43,895 nucleotides of DNA from Treponema sp. (lineage in GTDB: Bacteria > Spirochaetota > Spirochaetia > Treponematales > Treponemataceae): the NCBI GenBank assembly GCA_017381365.1, contig JAFOCI010000026.1:1-43895 (forward strand), in the 5' to 3' direction. Within the stretch, counting starts at the first letter, position 1. The number at the start of each line of letters is the position of its first letter. The position numbers and the translations under genes are program-made. Positions 17,586 through 26,127 of this stretch are shown one piece after another. A model generated the notes under the pieces. That model was given only the letters and a program-made list of their open reading frames with translations, searched no databases and was not told where the DNA came from.

Positions 17586-18350
17586 TTAATAATACAATTC
17601 GCTTTCAAAACAGTTTACATTCCCCTGTTTTCCTAAGATAAAAATTTTTCTGTGTTCAGAATCAATGCTGCCGAAAATTTCCAGCATCTGTCCCTGTACA
17701 GCTTCTTTATTGTAATAAATTTTAAAATCTGTAAAACTTATATTTTGAAATTCTTCTGGTAATGCATCAATGACAAAAGCACCGTAACGGGCATTGTTCA
17801 TGTGACCGTTTCCGTCAATGTCGCTGTACATAATTTTTCGTTCTCCCAGCTTTTCCAGATTGTCAGGAACCAGGATTTTGGTAAGAGGAATGCAGTCATG
17901 TGAAGAAGTTTTTTCTGGAGCTTTGCGCATGGTAAAATTTTTGATAGGCATAAGCCGTCTTTTTTGCAAATCTACTAAAAGCCAGTTTGAAATTCCAGAA
18001 ACTAATTTTTTGCCTGTTTCCTTATCAAAAATTTCATAAGCACGAACAAACTGCAGAGGCTCTGGCTTTTCTTCCCAGGTTTTTATGCAAATTTTCTGGT
18101 CGACTACGGGCATTTTATGAAGTCTAAAGGACTGTCTGCTTAAAAGTATGCCAACATTATTTTCTGTCAGCTTTTCATAACCCATTAGACGCTGATTAAA
18201 ATCTTCAACGGCAGCGTCGGTTACAAGACGAAGCAATTCAAAAAGACTTAGCTTATGATTTTTGTCGCATTGACAAAAGCTTACTGCACATTCTGAATTA
18301 AAATAAATAAAATCCTGCAAATTTTCATGCCATTGTTTGTATTCAATCAT
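17586..18350 (-). CDS. Acyl-ACP thioesterase (FatA/FatB family)
   Basis: Hydrolyses acyl-acyl carrier protein to release fatty acids. Two hotdog domains are expected. The N-terminal half contains LSLFELLRLVTDAAVEDF and LLSRQSFRLHKMP, and a WEEKPEPLQFVRAYEI-type strand follows. The C-terminal half contains the catalytic-type motif DGNGHMNNARYG. The length of about 254 is typical of bacterial members. The ATG at 18350 is chosen because AAGGA precedes it by about 9 nt; a longer frame would start inside the upstream repeat. It is downstream of hisF on the same strand. Chain-length preference cannot be deduced. Confidence 0.85.
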   Translation of the reverse strand: MIEYKQWHENLQDFIYFNSECAVSFCQCDKNHKLSLFELLRLVTDAAVEDFNQRLMGYEKLTENNVGILLSRQSFRLHKMPVVDQKICIKTWEEKPEPLQFVRAYEIFDKETGKKLVSGISNWLLVDLQKRRLMPIKNFTMRKAPEKTSSHDCIPLTKILVPDNLEKLGERKIMYSDIDGNGHMNNARYGAFVIDALPEEFQNISFTDFKIYYNKEAVQGQMLEIFGSIDSEHRKIFILGKQGNVNCFESELYY

Positions 18351-18360
18351 TTTTTTTTCC

Positions 18361-18457
18361 TTTTTTGGGCGCAAATATTTTTCGCAACGGACTTTCCAGG
18401 GCTTACCCTCACGGCCGGTACTTCACTTCGTTCCGTACGCGCTTCGCGCCCCTTCCA
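18361..18457 (-). repeat. Dispersed GC-rich structured repeat, copy B
   Basis: Read on the minus strand this matches copy A (14527-14633) at both ends: TGGAAGGGG plus a GCGCGAAGCGC hairpin at the start, and CCCTGGAA-3 nt-CCGTTGC with a similar tail at the end. The middle is unrelated and holds GTACGGAAC/GAAGTGAAGTACC-type inverted arms. It lies between hisF and the thioesterase gene, co-oriented with both, as copy A is with its neighbours. Confidence 0.55.
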
Positions 18458-18477
18458 ATTCCGCGCAAGTTTAGTTT

Positions 18478-19242
18478 CTAAAGTCTAACTGGAACGGCAG
18501 CTTTAGAGAGTTCTTCCTTTATGCCATTTACAGTGTATTTGCCTGAATGAACCATTGTTGCGATTAGAGCAGCATCGGCTTTTCCTTCCTTTAAAACTGT
18601 TGCCATGTGCTCTGGAGTGCCCGCTCCACCTGATGCAATTACAGGTACAGAGACTGCTTCTGCAATCATGCGTGTAAGTTTAACATCGTAACCGTTTTTA
18701 GTCCCGTCAGCATCCATTGAATTAAGAACAATTTCCCCAGCACCAAGTCCAACAGCCTTTTTAGCCCATTCTACGGCATCAAGCCCTGTGTCAACACGAC
18801 CGCCATGAATTGTTGTTCCGTAACCGCTTGGTTTTGAAGAATCTTTACGCACATCCATTCCTAGAACGATGCACTGGTTTCCAAAAATGCGGGCACCTTC
18901 ACTAATTAAATCTGGATTTTTAACAGCAGGACTATTTAAACTGACTTTTTCAGCTCCTGCCAAAATTGTAGAACGAATGTCATCTATTGTATTGATTCCT
19001 CCGCCAACAGTAAAAGGAATAAATACCTGACTTGCAACTTTTGAAATTAAATCCAGGATAGGACCACGTCCTCTTGCACTTGCTATAATATCGTAGAATA
19101 CAAGTTCATCTACACCCTGACGATAATATTCAGCTGCCATTTCAACAGGATCGCCAATATCAACATTATTTAAGAATTTTACACCTTTTGTTGTTCGGCC
19201 GTCTTTTACATCAAGACAAACAATGATTCTTTTTTTTAGCAT
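18478..19242 (-). CDS. hisF: Imidazole glycerol phosphate synthase, cyclase subunit
   Basis: Forms imidazole glycerol phosphate and AICAR from PRFAR and ammonia, working with HisH. It is a TIM barrel with the two catalytic aspartates D11 (VCLDVKDGR) and D130 (LGMDVRKD) and phosphate loops FTVGGGI and ASGGAG. The ATG at 19242 gives 254 residues, the family norm; the longer frame adds 15 residues that merely read through the hisH 3' end. It overlaps hisH by 7 bp. It is a near-canonical HisF, although [10 protein letters not shown] replaces the usual DITAS.EGR. Confidence 0.93.
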   Translation of the reverse strand: MLKKRIIVCLDVKDGRTTKGVKFLNNVDIGDPVEMAAEYYRQGVDELVFYDIIASARGRGPILDLISKVASQVFIPFTVGGGINTIDDIRSTILAGAEKVSLNSPAVKNPDLISEGARIFGNQCIVLGMDVRKDSSKPSGYGTTIHGGRVDTGLDAVEWAKKAVGLGAGEIVLNSMDADGTKNGYDVKLTRMIAEAVSVPVIASGGAGTPEHMATVLKEGKADAALIATMVHSGKYTVNGIKEELSKAAVPVRL

Positions 19243-19880
19243 GTCAGGTCCTCTTTTACAAAGTTTTTTAAAATCTGCAGACCCCATTTGCCAGATTTTT
19301 CAGGATGAAACTGGAAAACTGTAATGTTATCTTTTTCAATTACGGCTGGAACTTCAATTCCGTAATCAGCAGTAGCTTTGATAACTGTTCTATCTTCCGG
19401 ACAAATTACATAGGAGTGTACAAAATAGAAATCTGAATGTTCAGGAATGCCATCAAGAAGCTTAGTTCCGCCGTTAGTATAAGTAAGGTCTGACCAGCCC
19501 ATGTGAGGAGATTTTAATTCTCCACAGGTGTTTACATCAGCTTCTTTCCAAAGTTCTGTGAAATGTCTGATTTTACCTGGAATCAGCCCAAGACATGGAA
19601 TATTTCCTTCTTCTGAAAAGTCAAAAACAATCTGAGAACCTAAACAGATTCCTGCAAGTTTTTTTCCGCTTTTTGCCCAGTTCTTCAAAAAATCATCAAA
19701 ACCTGTTTTTTTCAGTTGTTCCATTGCAAAAGCTGCGTCACCAACTCCAGGAAAAATTATCCTGTCACAATTTTTTAAATCTTCTGGATTTTTAGAAAGC
19801 ACATAAGGTGCACCAATAGAATTTAAAGCCCGTTCCACACTGGTTATATTTCCAGCGTTGTAATCTACAATTCCTGTCAT
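19236..19880 (-). CDS. hisH: Imidazole glycerol phosphate synthase, glutaminase subunit
   Basis: A class I glutamine amidotransferase supplying ammonia to HisF in histidine synthesis. The nucleophile C79 is in LAGICLGSQ, and H192 with E194 in FQFHPEKSG complete the triad. The oxyanion motif is [10 protein letters not shown]. The length of 214 is normal. hisF overlaps its end, as in many his operons, but no other his gene is adjacent; hisC is 5 kb away on the other strand. A strong promoter (TTGTCA-17-TATTAT) ends only 6 nt before the ATG and there is no Shine-Dalgarno, so this mRNA is probably leaderless. Confidence 0.93.
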   Translation of the reverse strand: MTGIVDYNAGNITSVERALNSIGAPYVLSKNPEDLKNCDRIIFPGVGDAAFAMEQLKKTGFDDFLKNWAKSGKKLAGICLGSQIVFDFSEEGNIPCLGLIPGKIRHFTELWKEADVNTCGELKSPHMGWSDLTYTNGGTKLLDGIPEHSDFYFVHSYVICPEDRTVIKATADYGIEVPAVIEKDNITVFQFHPEKSGKWGLQILKNFVKEDLTC

Positions 19881-19886
19881 ATTTAA

Positions 19887-19915
19887 ATAATATTGAAACA
19901 GTAAAATTGTGACAA
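19887..19915 (-). promoter_or_regulatory. hisH promoter, leaderless arrangement
   Basis: On the minus strand: -35 TTGTCA (19910-19915), 17-nt spacer, -10 TATTAT (19887-19892), then 6 nt to the ATG at 19880. Confidence 0.65.
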
Positions 19916-19955
19916 TATGAATTTCCAGCTTATAATAGAACTTTTAACTGCAATA

Positions 19956-19964
19956 TGCTAAAAT
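19956..19964 (+). promoter_or_regulatory. Extended -10 of the U32 peptidase-family gene
   Basis: TGCTAAAAT ends 6 nt before the ATG at 19971; TAGAAC 17 nt upstream is a weak -35. An alternative promoter with TATAAT (19931-19936) would give a leader of about 28 nt, but the gene lacks a Shine-Dalgarno. Confidence 0.45.
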
Positions 19965-19970
19965 ATAGAC

Positions 19971-22292
19971 ATGGTAGAACTTTTAGCACCTGCGGGTAAT
20001 ATTGAATCTCTTGATGCTGCAATCGGCGAAGGAGCTGATGCTGTATATCTTGGATTAAAGAGCTTTAATGCTCGTCTTCGAACTTCCAATTTTGCTTGGA
20101 ATCAATTTGAAGCAGCCGTTAGCGCTGTTCACAGACAGGGTAAAAAAATATATGTAACGGTCAATACTGTCTGTGAAGAGCGGGAAACAGAACGTCTCTA
20201 TAGATTTCTTTCGTATCTTGAAAAGGTTGGTCCAGATGGCTTAATTGTTCAGGATATGGCGATTGTACGAATGTGCCAGCAGTTTTTTCCAAAACTGGAA
20301 TTGCATGCATCAACTCAAATGAACGTAGAAAGTGCTGCAGCTGCAAATCTTCTTCATAAAGAAGGCCTGAGTCGTGTTGTTGTTGCCAGGGAATTAGGTC
20401 TTGAAGAAATCAGATATATTAAGGAACATACTCAGGCTCAGATAGAAATGTTCGTGCATGGTGCACTTTGTGTAAGTGAATCCGGACTTTGTCTTTTTTC
20501 CAGCTTTTTGGGTGGAAAATCAGCAAATCGCGGTATGTGTACACAAGCCTGCCGCCGTTATTATACCGCTGAATATGCAGAAGGAATTAAACAGGGGTAT
20601 TATTTTTCTCCTTGCGATATGCAGCTTATTGAGCATATACCAGAATTGTGCGAAATGGGTGTAGATTCGTTTAAGATTGAAGGACGAATGAAGAGTGCCG
20701 AATACGTTGGAAGCGTAGTTGCTGCATACCGCTATGTAATTGATCACTATAAAGAAGACAACAAAGGTGCAGTTGCTGCGGGAAAACGTATGCTTGCTTC
20801 TGACTTTGCCCGTTCAAAAACAGATTACTGGTACGGATTTAAGGAAATCGGCGAAGGAATTAAAAATGCCGGTGCAAAAATTCTTAATCCAGATCAGGCT
20901 GGTGGAACTGGAATTTATCTTGGAACAATCAACAATACAAAAAAAGCGCCAGATGAACTGGTGGAAGAAGTTAAAAAGAATGCTGCTCCTGATGCAGATT
21001 CTGCAAGTACAAGAATTGTTCTTGCAAATCTTACAGGTGGTTCCTATGACCCGGATCCTGGTGATTCTATCAGGCTTCATACAAAAACTGATACCGGACG
21101 AGCAAGCCATAAGGTTCGCAGCGTAGAAATTGATGCCGATGGAAAGCGATGGATTGATATTCCGGCTGGATTTAAGCCTGGCGACAGTGTCTATCTGCTT
21201 CAGATTAAATCTATGTCTAAGCGCTATCCAAGAGTTTTGCCTGGTGATTTAAGTCGTTTCAGACGACAGCCTCTTGATGAAGAGCTTCCGATTCTTGATT
21301 TGACTCCAGTTGAAAACAGAGAACTTGCATATTTTCCGGAAGGCATTTATGTACAGGTTTCTACAATTCCTGATGTTTTCCAGGCACAGGCATTGCATCC
21401 AGTTCGTCTTATTCTTGAATATACAAATGATACAAAAGAAGATCTTCTAAAATCCAGGACAGTTCTTCCAATCTCAAAAAAGGCTACTTTCCTTTCTCTT
21501 GATCCTTACTGTCCTGCCGCAATTGAAGAGCAGCTGGAAAATGAATTGAATCAGCTTATTGAGCTGGGTTATAACAATTTTGTTGTAAATAATATTGCCC
21601 ATATTCAGATGTTGAAAGACAAAAAAGTTAAAATGGTAGCCGGTCCTTATCTGTATACCTTTAACAGATGGGCTGTTTCCTGGTTTGAAAACCAGAATAT
21701 TGGCGCATTTGTAATGCCTTATGAAAATTCCCGCAGAAATCTTGAAGCAACTTTTGATGAAAATGTACGTGACCGTGTTCTTGTTCCTGTTTTTGCATAT
21801 CCATCTTTGTTCCGCATGAGATTTCAGCTGCCGGAAGAATACGGTTTTACTTTCTTCTCAGATAAAGAAGGAACCGAATTCAAGGTTGCTTCTTCAAAGG
21901 ACGGCTCTTTCGTATTACCAGAACTTCCATTTTCACTTCTTGATAAAACTGAATTTCTTTCGCAGGCAGGCTTTAAGAGAATGCTCATTGATTTTTCTAA
22001 AATCAGCATTACAAAAGGTCAGCTGAAAAATATTATGAATTCTCTTTATAAAAAGCAGATTCTGCCTGAAGTTTCCAGATTCAACTGGAAAGATGGCTTT
22101 TATAATCCTCAGCAGATTGAAGAATATAAGGCCAGCAATGAAAGAGCCGCTGCCGCCAGAATGGCACAGAAAAATCGTGGCAGGACAGCTGCTCCTCGTG
22201 GCGGACAGTTAAGAGCAGGAAAGAAGAATTTTGGTTCTTCTAAAGGTGCTCCTAACCATGGCAATGGAAAAGGTCGTAAAGGTGGACGATAG
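19971..22292 (+). CDS. U32 peptidase-family protein (RlhA/TrhP-like RNA hydroxylation factor)
   Basis: U32 proteins such as RlhA and TrhP hydroxylate cytidine or uridine in rRNA or tRNA; the older name is collagenase-like. The N-terminal domain opens with LLAPAGN and GADAVYLGL. Cysteines C167, C174, C190 and C194 (in GALCVSESGLC and RGMCTQACRRYY) are the probable Fe-S ligands, and SPCDM and GRMKSAEYV follow. At 773 residues it is longer than E. coli TrhP and resembles RlhA plus C-terminal domains. The last 45 residues are a Gly/Arg/Lys tail (RGRTAAPRGGQLRAG) that could bind RNA. No Shine-Dalgarno precedes the ATG. It ends one base from the convergent ssb. The choice between RlhA-like and other U32 roles is open. 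Confidence 0.82.
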   Translation: MVELLAPAGNIESLDAAIGEGADAVYLGLKSFNARLRTSNFAWNQFEAAVSAVHRQGKKIYVTVNTVCEERETERLYRFLSYLEKVGPDGLIVQDMAIVRMCQQFFPKLELHASTQMNVESAAAANLLHKEGLSRVVVARELGLEEIRYIKEHTQAQIEMFVHGALCVSESGLCLFSSFLGGKSANRGMCTQACRRYYTAEYAEGIKQGYYFSPCDMQLIEHIPELCEMGVDSFKIEGRMKSAEYVGSVVAAYRYVIDHYKEDNKGAVAAGKRMLASDFARSKTDYWYGFKEIGEGIKNAGAKILNPDQAGGTGIYLGTINNTKKAPDELVEEVKKNAAPDADSASTRIVLANLTGGSYDPDPGDSIRLHTKTDTGRASHKVRSVEIDADGKRWIDIPAGFKPGDSVYLLQIKSMSKRYPRVLPGDLSRFRRQPLDEELPILDLTPVENRELAYFPEGIYVQVSTIPDVFQAQALHPVRLILEYTNDTKEDLLKSRTVLPISKKATFLSLDPYCPAAIEEQLENELNQLIELGYNNFVVNNIAHIQMLKDKKVKMVAGPYLYTFNRWAVSWFENQNIGAFVMPYENSRRNLEATFDENVRDRVLVPVFAYPSLFRMRFQLPEEYGFTFFSDKEGTEFKVASSKDGSFVLPELPFSLLDKTEFLSQAGFKRMLIDFSKISITKGQLKNIMNSLYKKQILPEVSRFNWKDGFYNPQQIEEYKASNERAAAARMAQKNRGRTAAPRGGQLRAGKKNFGSSKGAPNHGNGKGRKGGR

Positions 22293-22293
22293 T

Positions 22294-22779
22294 TTAGAAC
22301 ACTACAGCTTCCACTGGAACCTCAACTTTTTCTTCTAGAGAAATTTCCTGGGTGCAGGCGGCAATGTTTGCTGCCTGCATTTCTTTTTCTTCGCAAGTAT
22401 TTGGTTCTGCAACAGTTTCTTTAGCGTTTTTTTCGTTTTCTGTATGTGTCAGCATCTTCTTAAATTCAATGTGTTCTGCAATGATTGAAATTTTTGAATG
22501 ACTTTTGCCGTCGTTATTCTTCCATCTGTTTTGTTTAAGACGACCAACAACTCTTAATCCCCGGCCTATTTCACATTTTTCCAGACAGTTTTCTGCCATT
22601 TTTCCGAACACTTCAATATCAAAATAAGAAACTTCGCTTACTCCGTCACCTTTAATGTTTTTGTAAAAACGGTTTACTGCAATCGGAATGATACAGACTT
22701 TATATCCGTTTGCTGTTACTTTTTCTTCTGGTTTTCTTGTAATGTTTCCTTCAATAATAAGGGAGTTCAACTGATTCAT
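22294..22779 (-). CDS. ssb: Single-stranded DNA-binding protein
   Basis: Coats single-stranded DNA during replication and repair. An OB fold spans about residues 1-105, with LNSLIIEGNITRKPE at the start, FDIEVFGKMAENC near 52-64 and GRGLRVVGRLKQNRW near 71-85. A disordered Glu-rich tail follows and ends in EAVVF. This is a weak version of the usual acidic DDDIPF interaction tip, with a terminal Phe but few acids. At 161 residues it is normal. AGAGG precedes the ATG. The leader contains a perfect 10-bp hairpin. It may be monocistronic, because a terminator separates it from the upstream minus-strand gene. Confidence 0.88.
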   Translation of the reverse strand: MNQLNSLIIEGNITRKPEEKVTANGYKVCIIPIAVNRFYKNIKGDGVSEVSYFDIEVFGKMAENCLEKCEIGRGLRVVGRLKQNRWKNNDGKSHSKISIIAEHIEFKKMLTHTENEKNAKETVAEPNTCEEKEMQAANIAACTQEISLEEKVEVPVEAVVF

Positions 22780-22803
22780 AAATAAATACCTCTTTTAAAT
22801 GTA

Positions 22804-22830
22804 ATCTCTAAAATTGCAATTTTTAGAGAT
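22804..22830 (-). other. Perfect inverted repeat in the ssb leader
   Basis: ATCTCTAAAA (22804-22813) and TTTTAGAGAT (22821-22830) form a perfect 10-bp stem around a 7-nt loop, between the upstream terminator and the ssb ribosome-binding site. It may be an operator or an RNA hairpin. I do not recognise a known regulator's site. Confidence 0.45.
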
Positions 22831-22854
22831 GCCCTTAATTACTTTTTTTCGGCC

Positions 22855-22892
22855 AAAAAAAAGAAAAGTGACGGCGTAATAAAACCGTCACT
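22855..22892 (-). terminator. Intrinsic terminator upstream of ssb
   Basis: On the minus strand, AGTGACGG and CCGTCACT (22885-22892 and 22867-22874) form a perfect 8-bp stem with a 10-nt loop, followed by a T-rich run (22855-22866). It ends transcription of the 635-residue unknown gene before ssb. Confidence 0.75.
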
Positions 22893-22952
22893 ATATATAA
22901 AGTGAATAAGTTGAAAAAAATGCAATGTTTTTGAAAAAAAATTGAAAAAAAA

Positions 22953-24860
22953 TCAGGAATTGCTTAGGAGGCGCAAAATATATAATTCAACATACATTGT
23001 CAGCGCATCATTTTCTTTAATTTTCTGCATATTTGGAGTTTTTACTAAAGTTTCTGCAAGAGTTCGCACTCTGTCCACTGTAAAAGTAGATGCAGAAATA
23101 GTTCTGATTACCTTACGGGTATAGTCACGGATAAGACTGTTTACATCTTCTGTAAGAGAAGCATGAGCTTCTTTTGTAATCATTTTATTCCATAATTTTA
23201 AGTAAGAGTCCAGCTCTCTATCTATTGTAGAGCCAGAAGGAACTAATTCATCTGCAACATTTCTGGCGGCTTCAATAACAGCTTCTTTTTTGTTTACGTA
23301 ACGGCCAGGGGACTGCTTTGGTGTATCATCAGGAATATCGTCTGCAGAAAATTCTTTAATTGCTTTCTTCCGGGTCTTTTTTTCGTTCTTTTTTGAATTA
23401 ATTATACTCATAATCCATGAAAGAATAGGAATTGTATGCCAGAACGGAAGCATGATTTTAGCAGTAGAAAGAATAGAACTATTGGAAAGCATAAGAAGCT
23501 CAGAATACGGTAAAAGTTTTCCGTTAGAAAAAATATGAAAACTATTTGCATTTTCAGAATGATCGTTCTCATAATTAAGCATAGTCAAAAAGTTTGCATT
23601 AAGCAGAGACCAAAGAACAGGTGAAAGAGTTCTGACTTCATCCTTAAGAACAGTTTCAAATGCCTTTTTATCTTTCATTTCTGGAAGCTTACTGTATTCG
23701 CTTAAAGAATTAAACCATTTGTCAGTTAAATCCTTTTCAATTGTGTCATGGGCTTCGTTTGCAAGTCGCACTACAAGCTGAAAAACCCTCTGTTTGTAAA
23801 TAAAATAGCGGGCGCCAGTTTCTACCTTAAATACAAGAATTTTAGGAAGCTCGTTGTTTTCAGATTCTGTTGTAAGCTTCTGTAAAAATTCTTTAAGGTC
23901 GTCTTCGTTGTATTGTCCGTATAAAAGCGCACCCTTTGAATCACGGATTTTTAATATACTGTCCATAGAATAAAAAAATGGAGGTCTGGCCAAAGCTGCT
24001 TCTAATTCCCGTAATGCATCTTCCCGTACCTGCTGTGCATTTGCTTTTTCCTTTAGACTCATCATCCATATTTCACAGATAGAAAGGGCTTGCAATACGT
24101 TTATGTCTTCTATTGTTCGGTCTTTGATTTTTTCAAAGTCTATTCTGATGAAATAGCAGAGCTGACTCCAGAAATAGAATGCATCTCCATTAAAATCAAA
24201 GGTCTGATCCGCATTATCGGGATGCTGTAAGAATCTTGTATAAAATGTCTGAGAACCAATTTCTTTTGTTGGATTTGCATTCCTTAATTTTTTCTGAAAA
24301 TAATCATGATATTCATCTTTTTTGAGCATATGGCGGATTTTAGCCATGGCAGCCCGTGTGAGAAACTGAACTGGTACGCAGGCTGGAAAAAGAATGGCAG
24401 GTATGTCTCTAGGCATCATCATGCAGTATAGAACTGGAGATTTTACATCTTGTTCCTGCTGAAGTTTTGGAATTATTTCACTGGCATCAGTTTTTTCAAT
24501 TGCTTCAACAGGAAGCTGCTTAGGTAAATCTGTTACACAGGGAAATGGAACTGTTATGTTTGAAATAATATCTTTAAATCTATTTGCATATAATACTGAA
24601 TAATAAGTTATTACAATAACTACGGGCTTTCCACCTTGTGTTGTGAGATAAACTTCATGTTTTGAAGCTAATTCTTCAAGTTCCTTTGTTAAGGATGATT
24701 CAGAAATTTCAATGTATTGCACAAGGTTAGGTTGCTGTTCAAGATTTTTTGCAGCGTATTTTTTTATGTAATCACAAAAATCTCTGATATAAACAAAAGG
24801 AGATTCCTGCTTTGTTGCAAAGTTTCTTAGAATAGAACTTAAATTTACAGATGTAGCCAT
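22953..24860 (-). CDS. Large unknown cytoplasmic protein
   Basis: I do not recognise this 635-residue protein. It has no signal peptide; one moderately hydrophobic segment lies near residues 463-477 (MLPFWHTIPILSWIMS). The rest is mixed alpha/beta, with a Lys-rich stretch (KKNEKKTRKKA) just after that segment and a helical C-terminus. The ATG at 24860 is chosen because the only earlier start in the frame is a TTG lying inside the -35 box. On the minus strand TTGAGA-17-TATACT ends 7 nt before this ATG, so the mRNA is probably leaderless. A terminator follows the gene, making it a single-gene unit. Confidence 0.6.
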   Translation of the reverse strand: MATSVNLSSILRNFATKQESPFVYIRDFCDYIKKYAAKNLEQQPNLVQYIEISESSLTKELEELASKHEVYLTTQGGKPVVIVITYYSVLYANRFKDIISNITVPFPCVTDLPKQLPVEAIEKTDASEIIPKLQQEQDVKSPVLYCMMMPRDIPAILFPACVPVQFLTRAAMAKIRHMLKKDEYHDYFQKKLRNANPTKEIGSQTFYTRFLQHPDNADQTFDFNGDAFYFWSQLCYFIRIDFEKIKDRTIEDINVLQALSICEIWMMSLKEKANAQQVREDALRELEAALARPPFFYSMDSILKIRDSKGALLYGQYNEDDLKEFLQKLTTESENNELPKILVFKVETGARYFIYKQRVFQLVVRLANEAHDTIEKDLTDKWFNSLSEYSKLPEMKDKKAFETVLKDEVRTLSPVLWSLLNANFLTMLNYENDHSENANSFHIFSNGKLLPYSELLMLSNSSILSTAKIMLPFWHTIPILSWIMSIINSKKNEKKTRKKAIKEFSADDIPDDTPKQSPGRYVNKKEAVIEAARNVADELVPSGSTIDRELDSYLKLWNKMITKEAHASLTEDVNSLIRDYTRKVIRTISASTFTVDRVRTLAETLVKTPNMQKIKENDALTMYVELYILRLLSNS

Positions 24861-24867
24861 ACTAAAA

Positions 24868-24896
24868 AGTATAATATTAATTTCTCTATTTCTCAA
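24868..24896 (-). promoter_or_regulatory. Promoter of the 635-residue unknown gene, leaderless arrangement
   Basis: -35 TTGAGA (24891-24896), 17-nt spacer, -10 TATACT (24868-24873), then 7 nt to the ATG. No Shine-Dalgarno is present. Confidence 0.65.
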
Positions 24897-24929
24897 GGTA
24901 TGAAATTTAATAGTTGAACTGCAGGTTTA

Positions 24930-24958
24930 TTGAGTATTTTTAATATACAGAATAAAAT
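24930..24958 (+). promoter_or_regulatory. hisC promoter
   Basis: -35 TTGAGT (24930-24935), 17-nt spacer, -10 TAAAAT (24953-24958). A strong purine-rich Shine-Dalgarno (GAGGAAAGGA, 24965-24974) follows, so this is a conventional leadered gene. Confidence 0.6.
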
Positions 24959-24976
24959 AGTGTTGAGGAAAGGAAA

Positions 24977-26125
24977 ATGATCTCGAACAGAATGAAAAAT
25001 CTTCACCCTTATGTCCCTGGTGAGCAGCCAAAGGACAGGGTGTATATCAAATTAAATGCAAACGAAAATCCATACGCTCCAAGCACTAAAGTTCAGGATG
25101 CTGTTGTTGATTTTGTAAAAAATAATCCGATGAAGCTGGCTCTTTATCCAGATCCAGATTCTCTTGAGCTTCATGCAGCAATTGCGGAAATGCTGAATAA
25201 AACTGGTGGTGTTCTGTGCAATGCTGTTGTTGACGGAGAAGACGTAAAGCCTTCAGAAAAAGATAAAATTCCGTTTACTGTAACTCCAGAAATGGTTTAC
25301 AGCGGAAACGGAAGCGATGAAGTTCTTTCTTTTGTATTCTATGCTTTTTTTGACAGTGGAAAAAAGCTTGTGCTTCCTGAATTTACTTACAGTTTTTATC
25401 CTGTTTATGCAGGCTTTTATAATATCGAAACAGATGTTGTTCCAATGAAAAAGGACTGGTCCCTTGATACAAATGAAATGCTGAACCGAGCCAGCAAAAA
25501 TGGTTCTGGGCTTATTTTTGCAAATCCTAATGCTCCTAGCGGAATTGGTTTGAGCCGTGCAGAAATAAGGGAAATGCTTTTAAAAGCTGATAAAGACGAA
25601 ATTTTTGTTGTTGACGAAGCATACTGTGATTTCGGCGGCGAATCTTGTATTCCTTTGCTGGAAGAATTTAAGAATCTTCTTATTGTTCGTACTTTCAGTA
25701 AGAGCCTTTGTGGTGCCGGAATGAGACTTGGTTATATAGTTGCAAATCCAGAATTGATAAATTACGTTACAACTGTAAAAAACAGCCTGAATCATTTTCC
25801 AATTGATGCAGTTGCTCAGATAGCTGGTGTTGCTGCCTGCAAAAATCCTGCGTATTACTGTGAATGTGCAAAAAAAGTGGCTGAGGAGAGAGAAACATTC
25901 CAGAATTTCCTTTCTGAAAAAGGCTGGGAATATATTCCTAGCAGAACAAACTTTGTACTTGTAAGAAATCCTAAAGTCAGTGGCGAACAGGTTTATCAGA
26001 AAATCAAAAAAGAAGGAATTCTTGTGCGCCATTTCAGCACAAAAGGAATTGAAGATTATGTTCGCATAACAATCGGAACAAAAGAACAGATGGATGCGCT
26101 TAAAAAAGCAATGGAGGCTATATAA
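24977..26125 (+). CDS. hisC: Histidinol-phosphate aminotransferase
   Basis: A PLP-dependent transaminase converting imidazole acetol phosphate to histidinol phosphate. It is a fold type I enzyme: KLNANENPYAPS (25-36), the PLP-ring aspartate D213 in VVDEAYCDF, the PLP lysine K242 in TFSKSLCGAGMRLGY, and R250. The length of 382 is slightly above the usual 350-360 because of an insertion near residues 76-100. The metallophosphoesterase gene starts 2 bp after its stop. Related aminotransferases acting on aromatic or other amino acids are hard to exclude, but hisH and hisF nearby support the call. Confidence 0.88.
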   Translation: MISNRMKNLHPYVPGEQPKDRVYIKLNANENPYAPSTKVQDAVVDFVKNNPMKLALYPDPDSLELHAAIAEMLNKTGGVLCNAVVDGEDVKPSEKDKIPFTVTPEMVYSGNGSDEVLSFVFYAFFDSGKKLVLPEFTYSFYPVYAGFYNIETDVVPMKKDWSLDTNEMLNRASKNGSGLIFANPNAPSGIGLSRAEIREMLLKADKDEIFVVDEAYCDFGGESCIPLLEEFKNLLIVRTFSKSLCGAGMRLGYIVANPELINYVTTVKNSLNHFPIDAVAQIAGVAACKNPAYYCECAKKVAEERETFQNFLSEKGWEYIPSRTNFVLVRNPKVSGEQVYQKIKKEGILVRHFSTKGIEDYVRITIGTKEQMDALKKAMEAI

Positions 26126-26127
26126 TA

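Noticed and set aside
18351..18374. Longer start for the acyl-ACP thioesterase
   Set aside because: The extra residues come from the end of the dispersed repeat, and the ATG at 18350 has a proper AAGGA site.
19243..19287. Fifteen extra N-terminal residues on HisF
   Set aside because: They read the hisH 3' end out of frame; the ATG at 19242 gives the canonical 254-residue HisF with D11 and D130 in register.
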